From contig NZ_VUKA01000011.1 in assembly GCF_008386565.1 (NCBI RefSeq), positions 32,247 to 96,246 on the forward strand: a stretch of 64,000 nucleotides of DNA, given 5' to 3'. Source of the stretch: Teichococcus oryzae. GTDB taxonomy: Bacteria; Pseudomonadota; Alphaproteobacteria; Acetobacterales; Acetobacteraceae. Positions 25,182-34,498 of this stretch are shown here, piece by piece (position 1 is the stretch's first letter; each line of letters begins with the position of its first letter). Made by a program: the position numbers and the translations under genes. The notes under the pieces were generated by a model that ran no database searches, was not told the origin of the DNA, and saw only the letters and a list, made by a program, of their open reading frames with translations.

Positions 25182-26860
25182 GCAGCAACATGACCGACAC
25201 CAGCCCCAAGGTTGGCCTGATCGACCTGCAGATCATGTGGAACCGCCTGATCGCCGTGGTCGGCGAGCAGGCGCAGGTGCTGATCCGCACCGCCTTCAGC
25301 CCGATCGTGCGCGAATGCGGCGACATCTCGGCCGGCATCTTCGACCTGAAGGGCCGCATGCTGGCCCAGGCGGTGACCGGCACGCCGGGCCACGTCAATT
25401 CCATGGCGGAGGCGGTGAAGCACTTCATCCGCCACTTCCCCATCGAGACGATGAAGGAAGGCGACGCCTACATCACCAACGATCCGTGGATGGGCACGGG
25501 CCACCTGAACGACTTCGTCATCACCACGCCCGCCTTCCACAAGGGCAAGCTGGTCGGCCTGTTCTCCTGCACCAGCCACCTGATGGATATCGGCGGCCTG
25601 GGAAACGGGCCCGAGGCTTCCGACGTCTACATGGAAGGCCTCTACATCCCGATGCTGAAGCTCATCGACCAGGGCCGCGTCAACGAGACGCTGATGGCGA
25701 TGATCCGCGCCAACACCCGGCTGCCGGTGGATACCGAAGGCGACACCTACTCGCTGGCCGCCTGCAACGATGTCGGCGTCAAGGCCCTGTCGGCGATGAT
25801 GCAGGAGTTCGGCATCGACAGCCTGGATCCTCTGGCCGAGCACATCATCGAGAAGTCGCGCGCGGCGGTGCTGGCCGAGGTGGCGAAGCTGCCGAAGGGA
25901 AGCTGGCACCACGCCATGACGGTGGATGGCTATGACCACCCGCTGACGCTGGAAGCCACGCTGACCATTTCCGACAGCGGCATCCATGTGGACTACAGCG
26001 GCACCTCGGAGATGGTGCGGCGCGGCATCAATGTGCCGATCTCCTACACCACCGCCTATACCGTGTTCGGCCTGGGCTGTGTTGTGGCCTCCGACATCCC
26101 GAACAATGCCGGTTCCCTGGCGCCGCTGACGGTTTCGGCGCCTCTGGGATCGGTGCTGAACGCGCCGAAGCCGGCGCCGGTCTCGTCGCGCCATGTGCTG
26201 GGGCAGATGCTGCCGGACATGGTGTTTGGCTGCCTCCGCCAGGCGCTTCCCGACCGCGTGCCGGCCGAGGGCACGTCCTGCCTCTGGAACATCACCGTCA
26301 GGGGCGAGCGCAGGAACCCCGGCAAGGCCAATCCCGTCTTCGCGCTGACCATCACCACCAATGGCGGAACCGGCGGGCGGCCGGGGCAGGACGGGCTTTC
26401 GGCCACCGCCTTCCCGTCCGGCGTCATGGGCACGCCGGTGGAGATCTCCGAGATCCAGTCCCCGCTGATGTTCTGGCGCAAGGAGCTCCGTCCCGACAGC
26501 GGCGGCGCGGGCCAGAGCCGTGGCGGGCTGGGGCAGATCATGGAGATTGCCAACAATGACGATGCCCCCTTCGAGTTGCTGGCGGCCTTTGACCGCATCC
26601 AGTTCCCGCCGCGCGGCCGCGACGGCGGCAGCGATGGCGCGCCGGGCTATGTCGGCCTGGCCTCGGGCGCGGTGTTGCGCGGGAAGGGCCTGCAAACCAT
26701 TCCCCCCGGGGAAAGGCTGGTTGTGCTGACCCCCGGCGGCGGGGGCCTCGGCGATCCCCAGGCACGCTCTGACGCGAAGCTGGCGGCCGACCGGCGCAAC
26801 GGGCTGGTGTCGGACGAGGCCGCCACGCGGCTGTATGGCGTGGCGCAGGCTGCGGAATAA
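25178..26860 (+). CDS. hyuB: Hydantoinase/oxoprolinase subunit B (HyuB family)
   Basis: A 560-residue partner of HyuA. Family landmarks include RECGDISAGIFD, AQAVTGTPGHVNSM, the NDPWMGTGHLND segment and GGGGLGDP near the C-terminus. It forms the second half of the ATP-dependent hydantoinase/oxoprolinase. The ATG at 25178 overlaps the hyuA stop (ATGA), so translation is coupled. A hairpin follows the stop before the TRAP genes. The true substrate could be a hydantoin, 5-oxoproline or another cyclic amide; acetone-carboxylase-like activity is less likely because a gamma subunit is absent. Confidence 0.88.
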   Translation: MSSNMTDTSPKVGLIDLQIMWNRLIAVVGEQAQVLIRTAFSPIVRECGDISAGIFDLKGRMLAQAVTGTPGHVNSMAEAVKHFIRHFPIETMKEGDAYITNDPWMGTGHLNDFVITTPAFHKGKLVGLFSCTSHLMDIGGLGNGPEASDVYMEGLYIPMLKLIDQGRVNETLMAMIRANTRLPVDTEGDTYSLAACNDVGVKALSAMMQEFGIDSLDPLAEHIIEKSRAAVLAEVAKLPKGSWHHAMTVDGYDHPLTLEATLTISDSGIHVDYSGTSEMVRRGINVPISYTTAYTVFGLGCVVASDIPNNAGSLAPLTVSAPLGSVLNAPKPAPVSSRHVLGQMLPDMVFGCLRQALPDRVPAEGTSCLWNITVRGERRNPGKANPVFALTITTNGGTGGRPGQDGLSATAFPSGVMGTPVEISEIQSPLMFWRKELRPDSGGAGQSRGGLGQIMEIANNDDAPFELLAAFDRIQFPPRGRDGGSDGAPGYVGLASGAVLRGKGLQTIPPGERLVVLTPGGGGLGDPQARSDAKLAADRRNGLVSDEAATRLYGVAQAAE

Positions 26861-26879
26861 TCCATAATCGGAACAGAAA

Positions 26880-26902
26880 GGCTGGGCCGCGCTGGCCCAG
26901 CC
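26880..26902 (+). terminator. Hairpin between hyuB and the TRAP binding-protein gene
   Basis: A perfect 9-bp stem (26880-26888 with 26894-26902, GGCTGGGCC/GGCCCAGCC) with a 5-base loop fills the 68-base gap. There is no T-run. It may stabilise the 3' end of the hyu message or attenuate transcription into the TRAP genes. Confidence 0.45.
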
Positions 26903-26928
26903 GCCATGGTTTCACAGGAGATAACCCG

Positions 26929-27927
26929 ATGACGACACGTCGCATCCTGATGACGGCGGCCTTTGGCTCACTCGCCGCCCCCGCCCTGATCCGCTCCGCG
27001 CGGGCCGCCACGCAATTCGACCTTGCGACGGTCTGGCCGGATGGCAATTTCCACACCCAGAATGCCAAGCGCTTCGCCGCCGAGGTCGCCAAGGCCACGG
27101 ACAACGCCGTCACCATCAACGTCCATGCGGGCGGCGCGCTGGGCTTCAAGGGCCCGGAACTGCTGCGCGCGGTGCGCGACGGGCTCGTGCCGATGGCCGA
27201 TGTGCTCAACAACCAGCAGATCGGCGACGCGCCGACCCTGGCCATCGAGGGCATCTCCTTCCTGATTGGCTCTTTCGACGAGCTGAAGGTGCTGCACAAG
27301 CACCTCATGCCCGAATATGAGCGGGTGGCGAAGGCGAACAACCAGAAGTTCCTCTACATCGTGCCCTGGCCCACGCAATACACGCATCTGCGGAATCCGA
27401 TCTCCACCATCGATGATCTCCGCGGCGTTCGCATTCGCGCTTCCGACAAGAACACCGCCGACATGTGCAACCTGATGGGCGCTTCCGGCACCATGATGCC
27501 ATGGGGCGAGGTGGTGCCGGCGTTGGCATCGGGACGCATCGATGGCGTCTGCACCTCCGCCACGTCGGGGGTGGATGGGCGCTTCTGGGAGTTCCTGAAG
27601 GTTGCCTACCGGACGAACCACACCAACAATTCCCAGTTGGTGAGCATCAATCTCGATAGCTGGAACGAGCTGTCCGCCGCCAACCGCGAGAAGATCGAGG
27701 CCGTGGCGAAGAAGCTGCAGCCCGAGTTCTGGAACGTGGCGCAGATGGACGACACCAACAGCGTCAAGAAGCTGACCGAGAATGGCATGCAGGTGCGGGA
27801 CGTCGATCCCGCGCTCATGGCCGAGATGCGCAAGCGGACAGCCAGCATGAAGGATGACTTCATCAAGCGCGTCCCGGCCGCCAGGCCGATCGTCCAGGCC
27901 TATCTCGCCGAGCTCGGGAGGGCCTGA
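26929..27927 (+). CDS. TRAP transporter solute-binding protein (DctP family)
   Basis: A 332-residue periplasmic binding protein. The N-terminus (RRILMTAAFGSLAAPALIRSARA) is an export signal with a likely cleavage after ARA at about residue 25. The DctP core includes IDDLRGVRIRASD and the MPWGEVVPALASGRIDG segment that carries the carboxylate-binding region. AGGAG lies 8 bases upstream of the ATG. The two membrane subunits follow directly. Such systems import organic acids or related small anions driven by Na+ or H+. The link to the hydantoinase upstream suggests a cyclic amide or N-carbamoyl/oxoproline-like substrate, by inference. Confidence 0.9.
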   Translation: MTTRRILMTAAFGSLAAPALIRSARAATQFDLATVWPDGNFHTQNAKRFAAEVAKATDNAVTINVHAGGALGFKGPELLRAVRDGLVPMADVLNNQQIGDAPTLAIEGISFLIGSFDELKVLHKHLMPEYERVAKANNQKFLYIVPWPTQYTHLRNPISTIDDLRGVRIRASDKNTADMCNLMGASGTMMPWGEVVPALASGRIDGVCTSATSGVDGRFWEFLKVAYRTNHTNNSQLVSINLDSWNELSAANREKIEAVAKKLQPEFWNVAQMDDTNSVKKLTENGMQVRDVDPALMAEMRKRTASMKDDFIKRVPAARPIVQAYLAELGRA

Positions 27928-27928
27928 G

Positions 27929-28513
27929 TTGCGCAGCCATGCCCTGAGCACGGGCAGAACTGAGCGGGGCGGCGCCGCCGCCCTGCTGCGGGCCTCCGAC
28001 CACATCGCCGCCCTCAGCGGCGTCTTTGCCACCCTTTGCCTCGTGACCTTGCTGATCCTGATCCTGGCCGGGGTCGGGCGCAGCATCCTGGGCAAGATCT
28101 CGCCCGATTGGGGCGGCGAGATCACCATCGCCTGGGAATACAGCGCATACCTCATGGGCGCGGTGTTCATGTTCGGTGCCGCCGCCGGATTGCGCGCCGG
28201 GTCGCATGTGCGTGTCTCGATCCTGCTCGCCCGGGCCGGGCGCGGGATGACCTTGCTGCTGGAGACGGCCTCCACCCTGATCGGCCTGCTGGTGTCCGGC
28301 TTCCTGACATGGTCGCTGTTCAACTTCACCATGCGCGCCTGGAACACGGACCAGCTCTCGAGCGGCAGCCTTACGCCCCTATGGATCCCGGATGCGCTGC
28401 TGGCGGCCGGCGCATTCCTGCTGACCCTGCAGATGGCGGTGCGGCTGGTGCGATTGATGCTGGGCCTGCCGACCGAGGATGAACGCCTCAAGGCCGGGAG
28501 CGTCACGGAATGA
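27929..28513 (+). CDS. TRAP transporter small permease (DctQ family)
   Basis: A 194-residue membrane protein with four hydrophobic helices (about residues 29-52, 62-82, 97-120 and 142-160), as expected for DctQ. The conserved WEYSAYLMGA stretch is present. The start is taken as TTG 27929, one base after the dctP stop, with GGGAGG about 7 bases upstream; no ATG in frame gives the full first helix. The large permease gene overlaps its stop by 4 bases. Confidence 0.88.
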   Translation: MRSHALSTGRTERGGAAALLRASDHIAALSGVFATLCLVTLLILILAGVGRSILGKISPDWGGEITIAWEYSAYLMGAVFMFGAAAGLRAGSHVRVSILLARAGRGMTLLLETASTLIGLLVSGFLTWSLFNFTMRAWNTDQLSSGSLTPLWIPDALLAAGAFLLTLQMAVRLVRLMLGLPTEDERLKAGSVTE

Positions 28514-29814
28514 CCAGCGTGATGGGCGCCTTGTTCGGCGCATTGTTCGGCATGCTGGCGGTCGGAGCCTGGGTGGGGATCGCGCTGATCGCCACCTCGC
28601 TGGTGCTGCTCTACACCTTCCGCAACCTGCCGGTTGACCGGCTGCTGGCGCAGTACACCTTCAACATTCTGACCACGCCCGAGCTGGTGGCCCTGCCCCT
28701 GTTCATCCTGATGGGCGAGTTCCTGTTCCGCACGCGGCTGTCGCGCTCGCTGTTCAACGGCTTGTCGCCCTGGGCGGCGCTGCTGCCGGGGCGGCTGCTG
28801 CATGTCAACGTCGTCGGCTGCACCATCTTCGCGGCGATCTCCGGCTCCTCCGCGGCGACCACGCAGGTGGTCGGGCGCATCGCGCTCAACGAGCTGAACG
28901 CGCGCGGCTATGACAAGCGGATCGCCATCGGCAGCCTGGCGGGCGCCGGAACGCTGGGCTTCCTGATCCCGCCTTCCAGCGTCATGATCATCTATGGCGT
29001 GCTGGCCGATGAATCGGTGCTGCGCCTGTTCACGGCCGGCGTGCTGCCCGGCCTGCTGCTGGCGGCCTGCTTCATGGCCTGGGTGATGATCCACAGCACC
29101 ATCAATCCAGCCTTGTTGCCCGCGCGCTCGGCGGAGGAGCGCGGCATGACCTTCGGCCAGCGCCTCGCCGCGCTGCGCGAGCTGGCGCCGACGCTGTTCC
29201 TGATCCTGTGCGTGCTGGGCTCGATGTATGCCGGCATCGCCACGCCGTCGGAGGCGGCGGCGGTGGGCGTGCTGGGCGCCGTGCTGGTCAGCGGATTGCA
29301 GGGGGAGCTGAACTGGCCGACCCTGCGCGCCGTGGGGCTTGGCGCGGCGCAGACCTGCGGCATGATCGGGCTGATCGTCCTGGGCGCCTCGATCCTGGGC
29401 AATGTCGCCGCCGTCCTGGGCGTGCCGCGTCAGGTGGCGGAAATCGTCACCTCCTGGGGCCTGTCCCCGCTGATGCTGATCGTGGCGCTGACGCTGCTCT
29501 ACCTGGTGCTGGGCTGCTTCCTGGACGGCTTCTCGATGATCGTCATGACGCTGCCGGTGGTGCTGCCGCTGGTGCTGGCGGCGGGCTTCGACAAGCTGTG
29601 GTTCGGCATCTACCTGGTGATCGCGGTGGAGATGGCGCAGATCACGCCGCCGGTGGGCTTCAACCTGTTCGTGATCCAGGGCCTGACGGGAGAACCGCTC
29701 AGCACCATCGCGCGGGTGACGTTGCCCTACCTGCTGATCATGGTGGCGTTCGTCTTCCTGCTGGTGATGGCGCCGGGCATTGTCAGCCTGTTGCCGTCTG
29801 TTCTGCTGGGCTGA
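28510..29814 (+). CDS. TRAP transporter large permease (DctM family)
   Basis: A 434-residue inner-membrane transport subunit with about 11-12 hydrophobic segments. Family features are FILMGEFLFRTRLS, the AISGSSAATTQVVG segment, GTLGFLIPPSSVMIIYG and the C-terminal EMAQITPPVGFNLFVIQG. It carries the solute across the membrane with DctQ. Start and dctQ stop overlap (ATGA), so translation is coupled. It converges on the FAA hydrolase gene with a strong hairpin between them. Confidence 0.92.
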   Translation: MTSVMGALFGALFGMLAVGAWVGIALIATSLVLLYTFRNLPVDRLLAQYTFNILTTPELVALPLFILMGEFLFRTRLSRSLFNGLSPWAALLPGRLLHVNVVGCTIFAAISGSSAATTQVVGRIALNELNARGYDKRIAIGSLAGAGTLGFLIPPSSVMIIYGVLADESVLRLFTAGVLPGLLLAACFMAWVMIHSTINPALLPARSAEERGMTFGQRLAALRELAPTLFLILCVLGSMYAGIATPSEAAAVGVLGAVLVSGLQGELNWPTLRAVGLGAAQTCGMIGLIVLGASILGNVAAVLGVPRQVAEIVTSWGLSPLMLIVALTLLYLVLGCFLDGFSMIVMTLPVVLPLVLAAGFDKLWFGIYLVIAVEMAQITPPVGFNLFVIQGLTGEPLSTIARVTLPYLLIMVAFVFLLVMAPGIVSLLPSVLLG

Positions 29815-29824
29815 TCCAGCCGGG

Positions 29825-29850
29825 GGGAGCGGCGGCCTGCCGCCGCTCCC
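29825..29850. terminator. Strong hairpin between convergent dctM and FAA hydrolase genes
   Basis: An 11-bp GC-rich perfect stem (29825-29835 with 29840-29850, GGGAGCGGCGG/CCGCCGCTCCC) with a 4-base loop sits in the 42-base gap between convergent stops. There is no T-run, but position and strength suit a bidirectional terminator. Confidence 0.6.
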
Positions 29851-29856
29851 GTTCCA

Positions 29857-30546
29857 TCAGGCGGTGTAGGTGACGCGGATCTCGCCCACGCCTTCGCAGG
29901 TGCCGTGCAGGCTGTCGCCGGGCTTCACGGCGCTGACGCCGGCGGGCGTGCCGGTCATGATCAGGTCGCCCGGCAGCAGTTCCACATAGCGGGAAAGAAA
30001 GGCGATGCTTTCCGGCACGGACCAGATCATCTGGTTCATGTCGCCGGTCTGCTGCACCTTGCCGTTCACCGAAACCTCGATCTTGCCCTTGGTCGGGTGG
30101 CCGATCCTGGCCGCGGGCACGATGGCGCTGATCGGCGCGGACTGGTCGAAGCCCTTCGACAACTCCCAGGGCCGGCCCATCTTCTTGGCCACCGCCTGGA
30201 TGTCCCGCCGCGTCATGTCGAGGCCGATGGCATAGCCATAGACATGGTTCAGCGCCTCGGATTCGGCGATGTCCTTGCCGCCCTTGCCGATCGCCACCAC
30301 CAGCTCGATCTCGTGATGCAGGTCCTGCGTCTGCACGGGGAAGGGCAGGGTGCCGCCGCCCGGCACCACGGCTGTCGCCGGCTTGGCGAAGAAGAAGGGC
30401 GGCTCCCGATCCGGGTCATGGCCCATTTCCCGGGCGTGTTCGGCATAGTTGCGGCCGACGCACCAGATGCGGCGAACGGGAAAAACGCCAGCCTCCCCTT
30501 CCACGGGCACGGTGGCCGGCTCCGGCGCCTCGATGACATACTGCAT
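29857..30546 (-). CDS. Fumarylacetoacetate hydrolase family protein
   Basis: A 229-residue FAH-domain enzyme. It has the RIWCVGRNYAEHAREMG start of the domain, the metal-binding acidic set around LHHEIELVVAIG and YAIGLDMTRRD, and the C-terminal LLPGDLIMTGTPAGVSAVKPGD. The length and the C-terminal segment fit fumarylpyruvate hydrolase or 2-keto-diacid hydrolase/decarboxylase members, which cleave C-C bonds in aromatic breakdown products. GGGAG precedes the ATG. It is divergent from eutBC, with no other aromatic-degradation genes nearby. Confidence 0.88.
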   Translation of the reverse strand: MQYVIEAPEPATVPVEGEAGVFPVRRIWCVGRNYAEHAREMGHDPDREPPFFFAKPATAVVPGGGTLPFPVQTQDLHHEIELVVAIGKGGKDIAESEALNHVYGYAIGLDMTRRDIQAVAKKMGRPWELSKGFDQSAPISAIVPAARIGHPTKGKIEVSVNGKVQQTGDMNQMIWSVPESIAFLSRYVELLPGDLIMTGTPAGVSAVKPGDSLHGTCEGVGEIRVTYTA

Positions 30547-30669
30547 GCGGATCGCTCTCCCCCAGGCCCGCGGGCGGGGCCGGTTATGGTTCGCCGGAAT
30601 GGGTAGGAGGGGGGCAGGAACCCGTCAAGCGCCGTGGTGGCCAGGGCGCGGGAAGGCAGGAGGCTGGGC

Positions 30670-32076
30670 ATGGGCCGGTACCACAGCGACTTCCAGGGCG
30701 AGCGCCATCGCTTCGCGGATCTGCGCGAGGTGCTCGCCAAGGCCTCCCCCCGCCGTTCCGGGGATGAACTGGCCGGGCTGGCGGCGGAAAGCGACGCGCA
30801 ACGCGTGGCGGCGCGCGCCGTGCTGGCCGACCTGCCGCTCACCCGCTTCCTGGAGGAGCCGCTCATTCCCTATGAAGCGGACGAGGTGACGCGGCTGATC
30901 CAGGACACGCATGACGCCGCCGCCTTCGCGCCGCTCCGCCACCTGACGGTCGGCGGCTTCCGCGACTGGCTCCTGTCCTATGACGCCACGCCGGGCGCCC
31001 TGGCGGCCATCGCCCCTGGCCTGACGCCAGAGATGGTGGCCGCCATTTCCAAGCTGATGCGCAACCAGGACCTCATCTCGGTTGCGCGGCGCTGCCGGGT
31101 GGTGACCGGCTTCCGCTCCACCATCGGCCTGCCGGGGCGGCTTTCCACCCGCCTGCAGCCGAACCATCCGGCCGATGATCTGCGCGGCATCGCCGCCGCC
31201 ACCCTGGACGGCCTGCTGCACGGGGCCGGGGATGCGGTGATCGGGGTCAATCCCGCGACCGACAGCGTGGCCAATGGCATGGCGCTGCTGGACATGCTGG
31301 ATGGGCTGCGCGCGCGGCATGGCATTCCCGCCCAGAGCTGTGTGCTGGCGCATGTGACCAACACCATCCGCATGATCGAGCGCGGGGCGCCGGTGGACCT
31401 TGTCTTCCAGTCCATCGCCGGGACGGAGGCCGCCAATGCCGGCTTCGGCGTCAGCCTCTCCGTGCTGCGCGAGGCGCAGGAGGCGGCGCTGTCCCTTGGG
31501 CGGGGGACGGTCGGCGACAATGTGATGTATTTCGAGACGGGGCAGGGCGCCGCGCTTTCCGCGGATGCGCATCACGGCATCGACCAGCAGACCGTGGAGG
31601 CGCGCGCCTATGCCGTGGCGCGTGCCTTCCGGCCGCTGCTGGTGAACACGGTAGTCGGCTTCATCGGGCCGGAATACCTGTATGACGGCAAGCAGATCAT
31701 CCGCGCCGGGCTGGAAGACCATTTCTGCGCCAAGCTGCTCGGCGTGCCGATGGGGGTCGATGTCTGCTACACCAACCATGCGGAGGCGGACCAGGACGAC
31801 ATGGACACGCTGTTCACCCTGCTGGGCGTTGCCGGGGTGAACTTCATCATCACCGTGCCGGGCGCCGATGACGTGATGCTCGGCTACCAGAGCGGCGCCT
31901 TCCACGATGCGCTGTATCTCCGCTCCACCCTCGGCCTCCGGGCCGCGCCGGAATTCGAGGAATGGCTCGAACGCATGGAGATGACCGACCGGCAGGGGCG
32001 GGTCCGCGCGCTGGCTCCGCAGCATGCCACGATGCGGCGTCTCCTGGCGGAAGGGAGCGATGCCGGTGAACACTGA
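30670..32076 (+). CDS. eutB: Ethanolamine ammonia-lyase large subunit EutB
   Basis: A 468-residue large subunit of the adenosylcobalamin-dependent ethanolamine ammonia-lyase, which converts ethanolamine to acetaldehyde and ammonia. Typical stretches include LMRNQDLISVARRC, FRSTIGLPGRLSTRLQPNHP, DAVIGVNPATDS and VGVDVCYTNHAEADQDDMD. The start at 30670 has AGGAGG 6 bases upstream; a longer frame is not supported. eutC overlaps its 3' end by 17 bases. No microcompartment shell, EutA reactivase or aldehyde dehydrogenase gene is adjacent, so this is the short, shell-free type of eut locus. No cobalamin riboswitch could be recognised upstream. Confidence 0.95.
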   Translation: MGRYHSDFQGERHRFADLREVLAKASPRRSGDELAGLAAESDAQRVAARAVLADLPLTRFLEEPLIPYEADEVTRLIQDTHDAAAFAPLRHLTVGGFRDWLLSYDATPGALAAIAPGLTPEMVAAISKLMRNQDLISVARRCRVVTGFRSTIGLPGRLSTRLQPNHPADDLRGIAAATLDGLLHGAGDAVIGVNPATDSVANGMALLDMLDGLRARHGIPAQSCVLAHVTNTIRMIERGAPVDLVFQSIAGTEAANAGFGVSLSVLREAQEAALSLGRGTVGDNVMYFETGQGAALSADAHHGIDQQTVEARAYAVARAFRPLLVNTVVGFIGPEYLYDGKQIIRAGLEDHFCAKLLGVPMGVDVCYTNHAEADQDDMDTLFTLLGVAGVNFIITVPGADDVMLGYQSGAFHDALYLRSTLGLRAAPEFEEWLERMEMTDRQGRVRALAPQHATMRRLLAEGSDAGEH

Positions 32077-32872
32077 CGCGCAGAACACTGACGCGAAGCC
32101 CGCGGCCGGAGGTCGTTCCATCGACCCGCTCTTGGACCCTTGGGCGTCCCTGCGCCGTTTCACCCCCGCGCGCATCGGCCTCGGCCGCACCGGCGATGCG
32201 CCGCCCCTTGGCGCCGTGCTGGATTTCCAGCTGGCGCATGCGCGGGCCCGCGATGCCGTCCACGCGCCTCTCGATTTGGAAGCGCTGCGTGCCGATCTGG
32301 CAGGCTTGCCGCTTTGCCGCGTCCGAAGCCAGGCGCCGGACCGCGCCACCTATCTGCGCCGCCCGGATCTGGGCCGCAGGCTGCACCCTGACTGCCGGGC
32401 GGAACTGCCACCTGGCATGTGGGATGCCGTGTTCGTGCTCGCCGACGGGCTGTCGGCCACAGCGGTGCAGCGCCATGCAGCCTCGCTGCTGCGCGCGACA
32501 TTGCGGCGGCTGCCGGGCTGGCGCATCGCTCCGGTGGTGATCGCCACCCAGGCGCGGGTCGCGCTGGGCGACGAGATCGGCGAGGCGCTGGGCGCCAGCC
32601 TGTGCGCCGTGCTGATCGGGGAGCGGCCCGGCCTGTCCGTGGCCGATAGCCTGGGCGTCTACCTCACCCATGCGCCACGCCGCGGACGGCGGGATGCGGA
32701 ACGCAACTGCATCTCCAACATTCATCGTTCCGGCGGCCTACCGCCGGAACAGGCGGCGGAAAAGCTCGCCTGGCTGATGACGGAGGCGCTGCGGCTGCGC
32801 CTCACCGGGACTGGCTTGAAGGATGACCAGCCGGCCCTGCCTTCCCCGGCGCCGCCGGTGATCGAGGGCTGA
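32060..32872 (+). CDS. eutC: Ethanolamine ammonia-lyase small subunit EutC
   Basis: A 270-residue small subunit. Conserved parts include DPWASLRRFTPARIGLGRTG, LDFQLAHARARDAVHAPLD and the C-terminal ERNCISNIHRSGGLPPEQAA that contributes to cobalamin and substrate binding. It forms the holoenzyme with EutB. The ATG at 32060 has GGAAGG 5 bases upstream and overlaps eutB by 17 bases, so translation is coupled. It converges on zwf with 4 bases between stops. Confidence 0.94.
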   Translation: MPVNTDAQNTDAKPAAGGRSIDPLLDPWASLRRFTPARIGLGRTGDAPPLGAVLDFQLAHARARDAVHAPLDLEALRADLAGLPLCRVRSQAPDRATYLRRPDLGRRLHPDCRAELPPGMWDAVFVLADGLSATAVQRHAASLLRATLRRLPGWRIAPVVIATQARVALGDEIGEALGASLCAVLIGERPGLSVADSLGVYLTHAPRRGRRDAERNCISNIHRSGGLPPEQAAEKLAWLMTEALRLRLTGTGLKDDQPALPSPAPPVIEG

Positions 32873-32876
32873 CCCT

Positions 32877-34352
32877 TCAATCGAAGCTTTCGTACCAGGT
32901 GCGGCCGTCGCGCTCGATCATGGCGATGGCGGCGGTCGGGCCCCAGCTGCCGGCCAGATAAGGGCGAGGGGCGTCGCGCCGCTCGCTCCAGCCCTGCAGG
33001 ATCGGCTCCACCCAGTTCCAGGCGGCCTCCACCTCGTCGCGGCGCATGAACAGGGTGGTGTTGCCGCGCACCACATCCATGAGGAGGCGTTCATAGGCGT
33101 CCGGGTAGCGCTGGCCGAAGGCCTTCTCGAAGGAGATGTCGAGGCCGGTTGGCCGGAGATGCAATCCACCCGGGCCGGGCTCCTTGGTCATCATCTCCAG
33201 CCGCATGCCCTCGGCCGGCTGCAGGCGGATCAACAGGCGGTTCGGCTGCAGGTCGTGCTGGTCGCGCGGGAAGATGGAAAAGGGCGGGGTGCGGAACTGC
33301 ACCACGATCTCGCTCATCTTGCGCGGCAGCCGCTTGCCGGTGCGCAGATAGAAGGGAACCCCCGCCCAGCGCCAGGAATTGACCTGCATCTTCAGCGCAA
33401 CAAAGGTTTCGGTCAGGCTTTCCGGCGCACCCAGATCGGTCAGGTAGCTAGCGACCGGACGCCCTTCCGCCACGCCGGCGGCATACTGGCCGCGCACGGT
33501 GCAAGCGTTCACCTCATGCGGCTCGACCCTTTGCAGGGCCCGCAGGACCTTCAGCTTCTCGTCGCGCACCGCATCCGTGTCGAGCGAGATCGGGCTTTCC
33601 ATGGCCAGCAGGCAGAGGAGCTGCAGCATGTGGTTCTGCACCATGTCCCGCAGCGCGCCGGACCGGTCATAATAGCCGCCGCGGCCCTCGACGCCGACGG
33701 TCTCGGCCACGGTGATCTGCACATGGTCGATGATGTCCGCGTGCCACAACCGCTCGAAAATCGGATTGGCGAAGCGCAGCGCCATCAGGTTCTGCACCGT
33801 TTCCTTGCCGAGATAGTGATCGATGCGGAAGATCTGCCGTTCAGGCAGCACCTCGCCGACCGCATTGTTGATGGCCCGCGCGGAGGCGAGGTCGCGGCCG
33901 ATCGGCTTTTCCAGGACCACGCGGGACAGCGCGTTCAAGCCGCCATGCTCCGCCAGCCTGTGGCAGATGGGCCCGTACAGATCCGGCGATGTGGCGAGAT
34001 AGAAAGCCTGCACCTGGTCCGGCCGCTCCCGCAGGGTTGCCACCAGCTCCGGCCAGCCCTGGGGCCCGAGCGCGTCCACCGTCTGGTACTGGACCAGGCC
34101 CAGGAAGTCCTGCAGCAATTCCCCGTCCAGGCTGGCGGGGTCCACATGCTGGCGCAGCGCCGCCTCGGCGCGGCTGCGGAAGGCATCGCTGTCCAGTTCG
34201 GTCCGTGCCGCCGCGATGATGCGGCTGCTGGCGGGGAACTGCCGGTCCCGGAAGCGGTGATACAGGGCAGGCAGCAATTTCCGCATGGTCAGGTCGCCGG
34301 TCGCGCCGAACACCACGCCGTCAAAGGAAGCTACGGGGAGGATCCGGGCCAT
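32877..34352 (-). CDS. zwf: Glucose-6-phosphate 1-dehydrogenase
   Basis: A 491-residue enzyme that oxidises glucose-6-phosphate to 6-phosphogluconolactone, feeding the Entner-Doudoroff and pentose-phosphate pathways. The coenzyme motif [15 protein letters not shown] is at residues 16-30, EKPIG at 148-152 and the substrate/catalytic RIDHYLGK at 176-183. The length is normal. The start at 34352 has AGGAG 7 bases upstream; a long in-frame upstream extension is low-complexity Arg/Pro and is rejected. pgl and edd are not adjacent, so it is a stand-alone gene here. Confidence 0.96.
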   Translation of the reverse strand: MARILPVASFDGVVFGATGDLTMRKLLPALYHRFRDRQFPASSRIIAAARTELDSDAFRSRAEAALRQHVDPASLDGELLQDFLGLVQYQTVDALGPQGWPELVATLRERPDQVQAFYLATSPDLYGPICHRLAEHGGLNALSRVVLEKPIGRDLASARAINNAVGEVLPERQIFRIDHYLGKETVQNLMALRFANPIFERLWHADIIDHVQITVAETVGVEGRGGYYDRSGALRDMVQNHMLQLLCLLAMESPISLDTDAVRDEKLKVLRALQRVEPHEVNACTVRGQYAAGVAEGRPVASYLTDLGAPESLTETFVALKMQVNSWRWAGVPFYLRTGKRLPRKMSEIVVQFRTPPFSIFPRDQHDLQPNRLLIRLQPAEGMRLEMMTKEPGPGGLHLRPTGLDISFEKAFGQRYPDAYERLLMDVVRGNTTLFMRRDEVEAAWNWVEPILQGWSERRDAPRPYLAGSWGPTAAIAMIERDGRTWYESFD

Positions 34353-34498
34353 TCTGGCGCTCCTGTCTCGCGGAGGCGGGACCATAGCGCGGGCGCCCCG
34401 CCCCCTCCAAACGGAGCGCCTGGTTGACAGCGGCGGCGGGATGCGGTGCTGCGGAAGGGCGGCGCTTCGGCCGCGGCGGCGGCAAGGGCGGGTCCAGG

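Noticed and set aside
26968-29094. Leftward open frame of about 700 codons opposite the TRAP genes
   Set aside because: It runs across three well-recognised rightward genes and has no recognisable domain; high GC suppresses stops.
30547-30669. Possible cobalamin riboswitch before eutB
   Set aside because: The GC-rich leader has no recognisable B12-box or the conserved core elements; length is also short.
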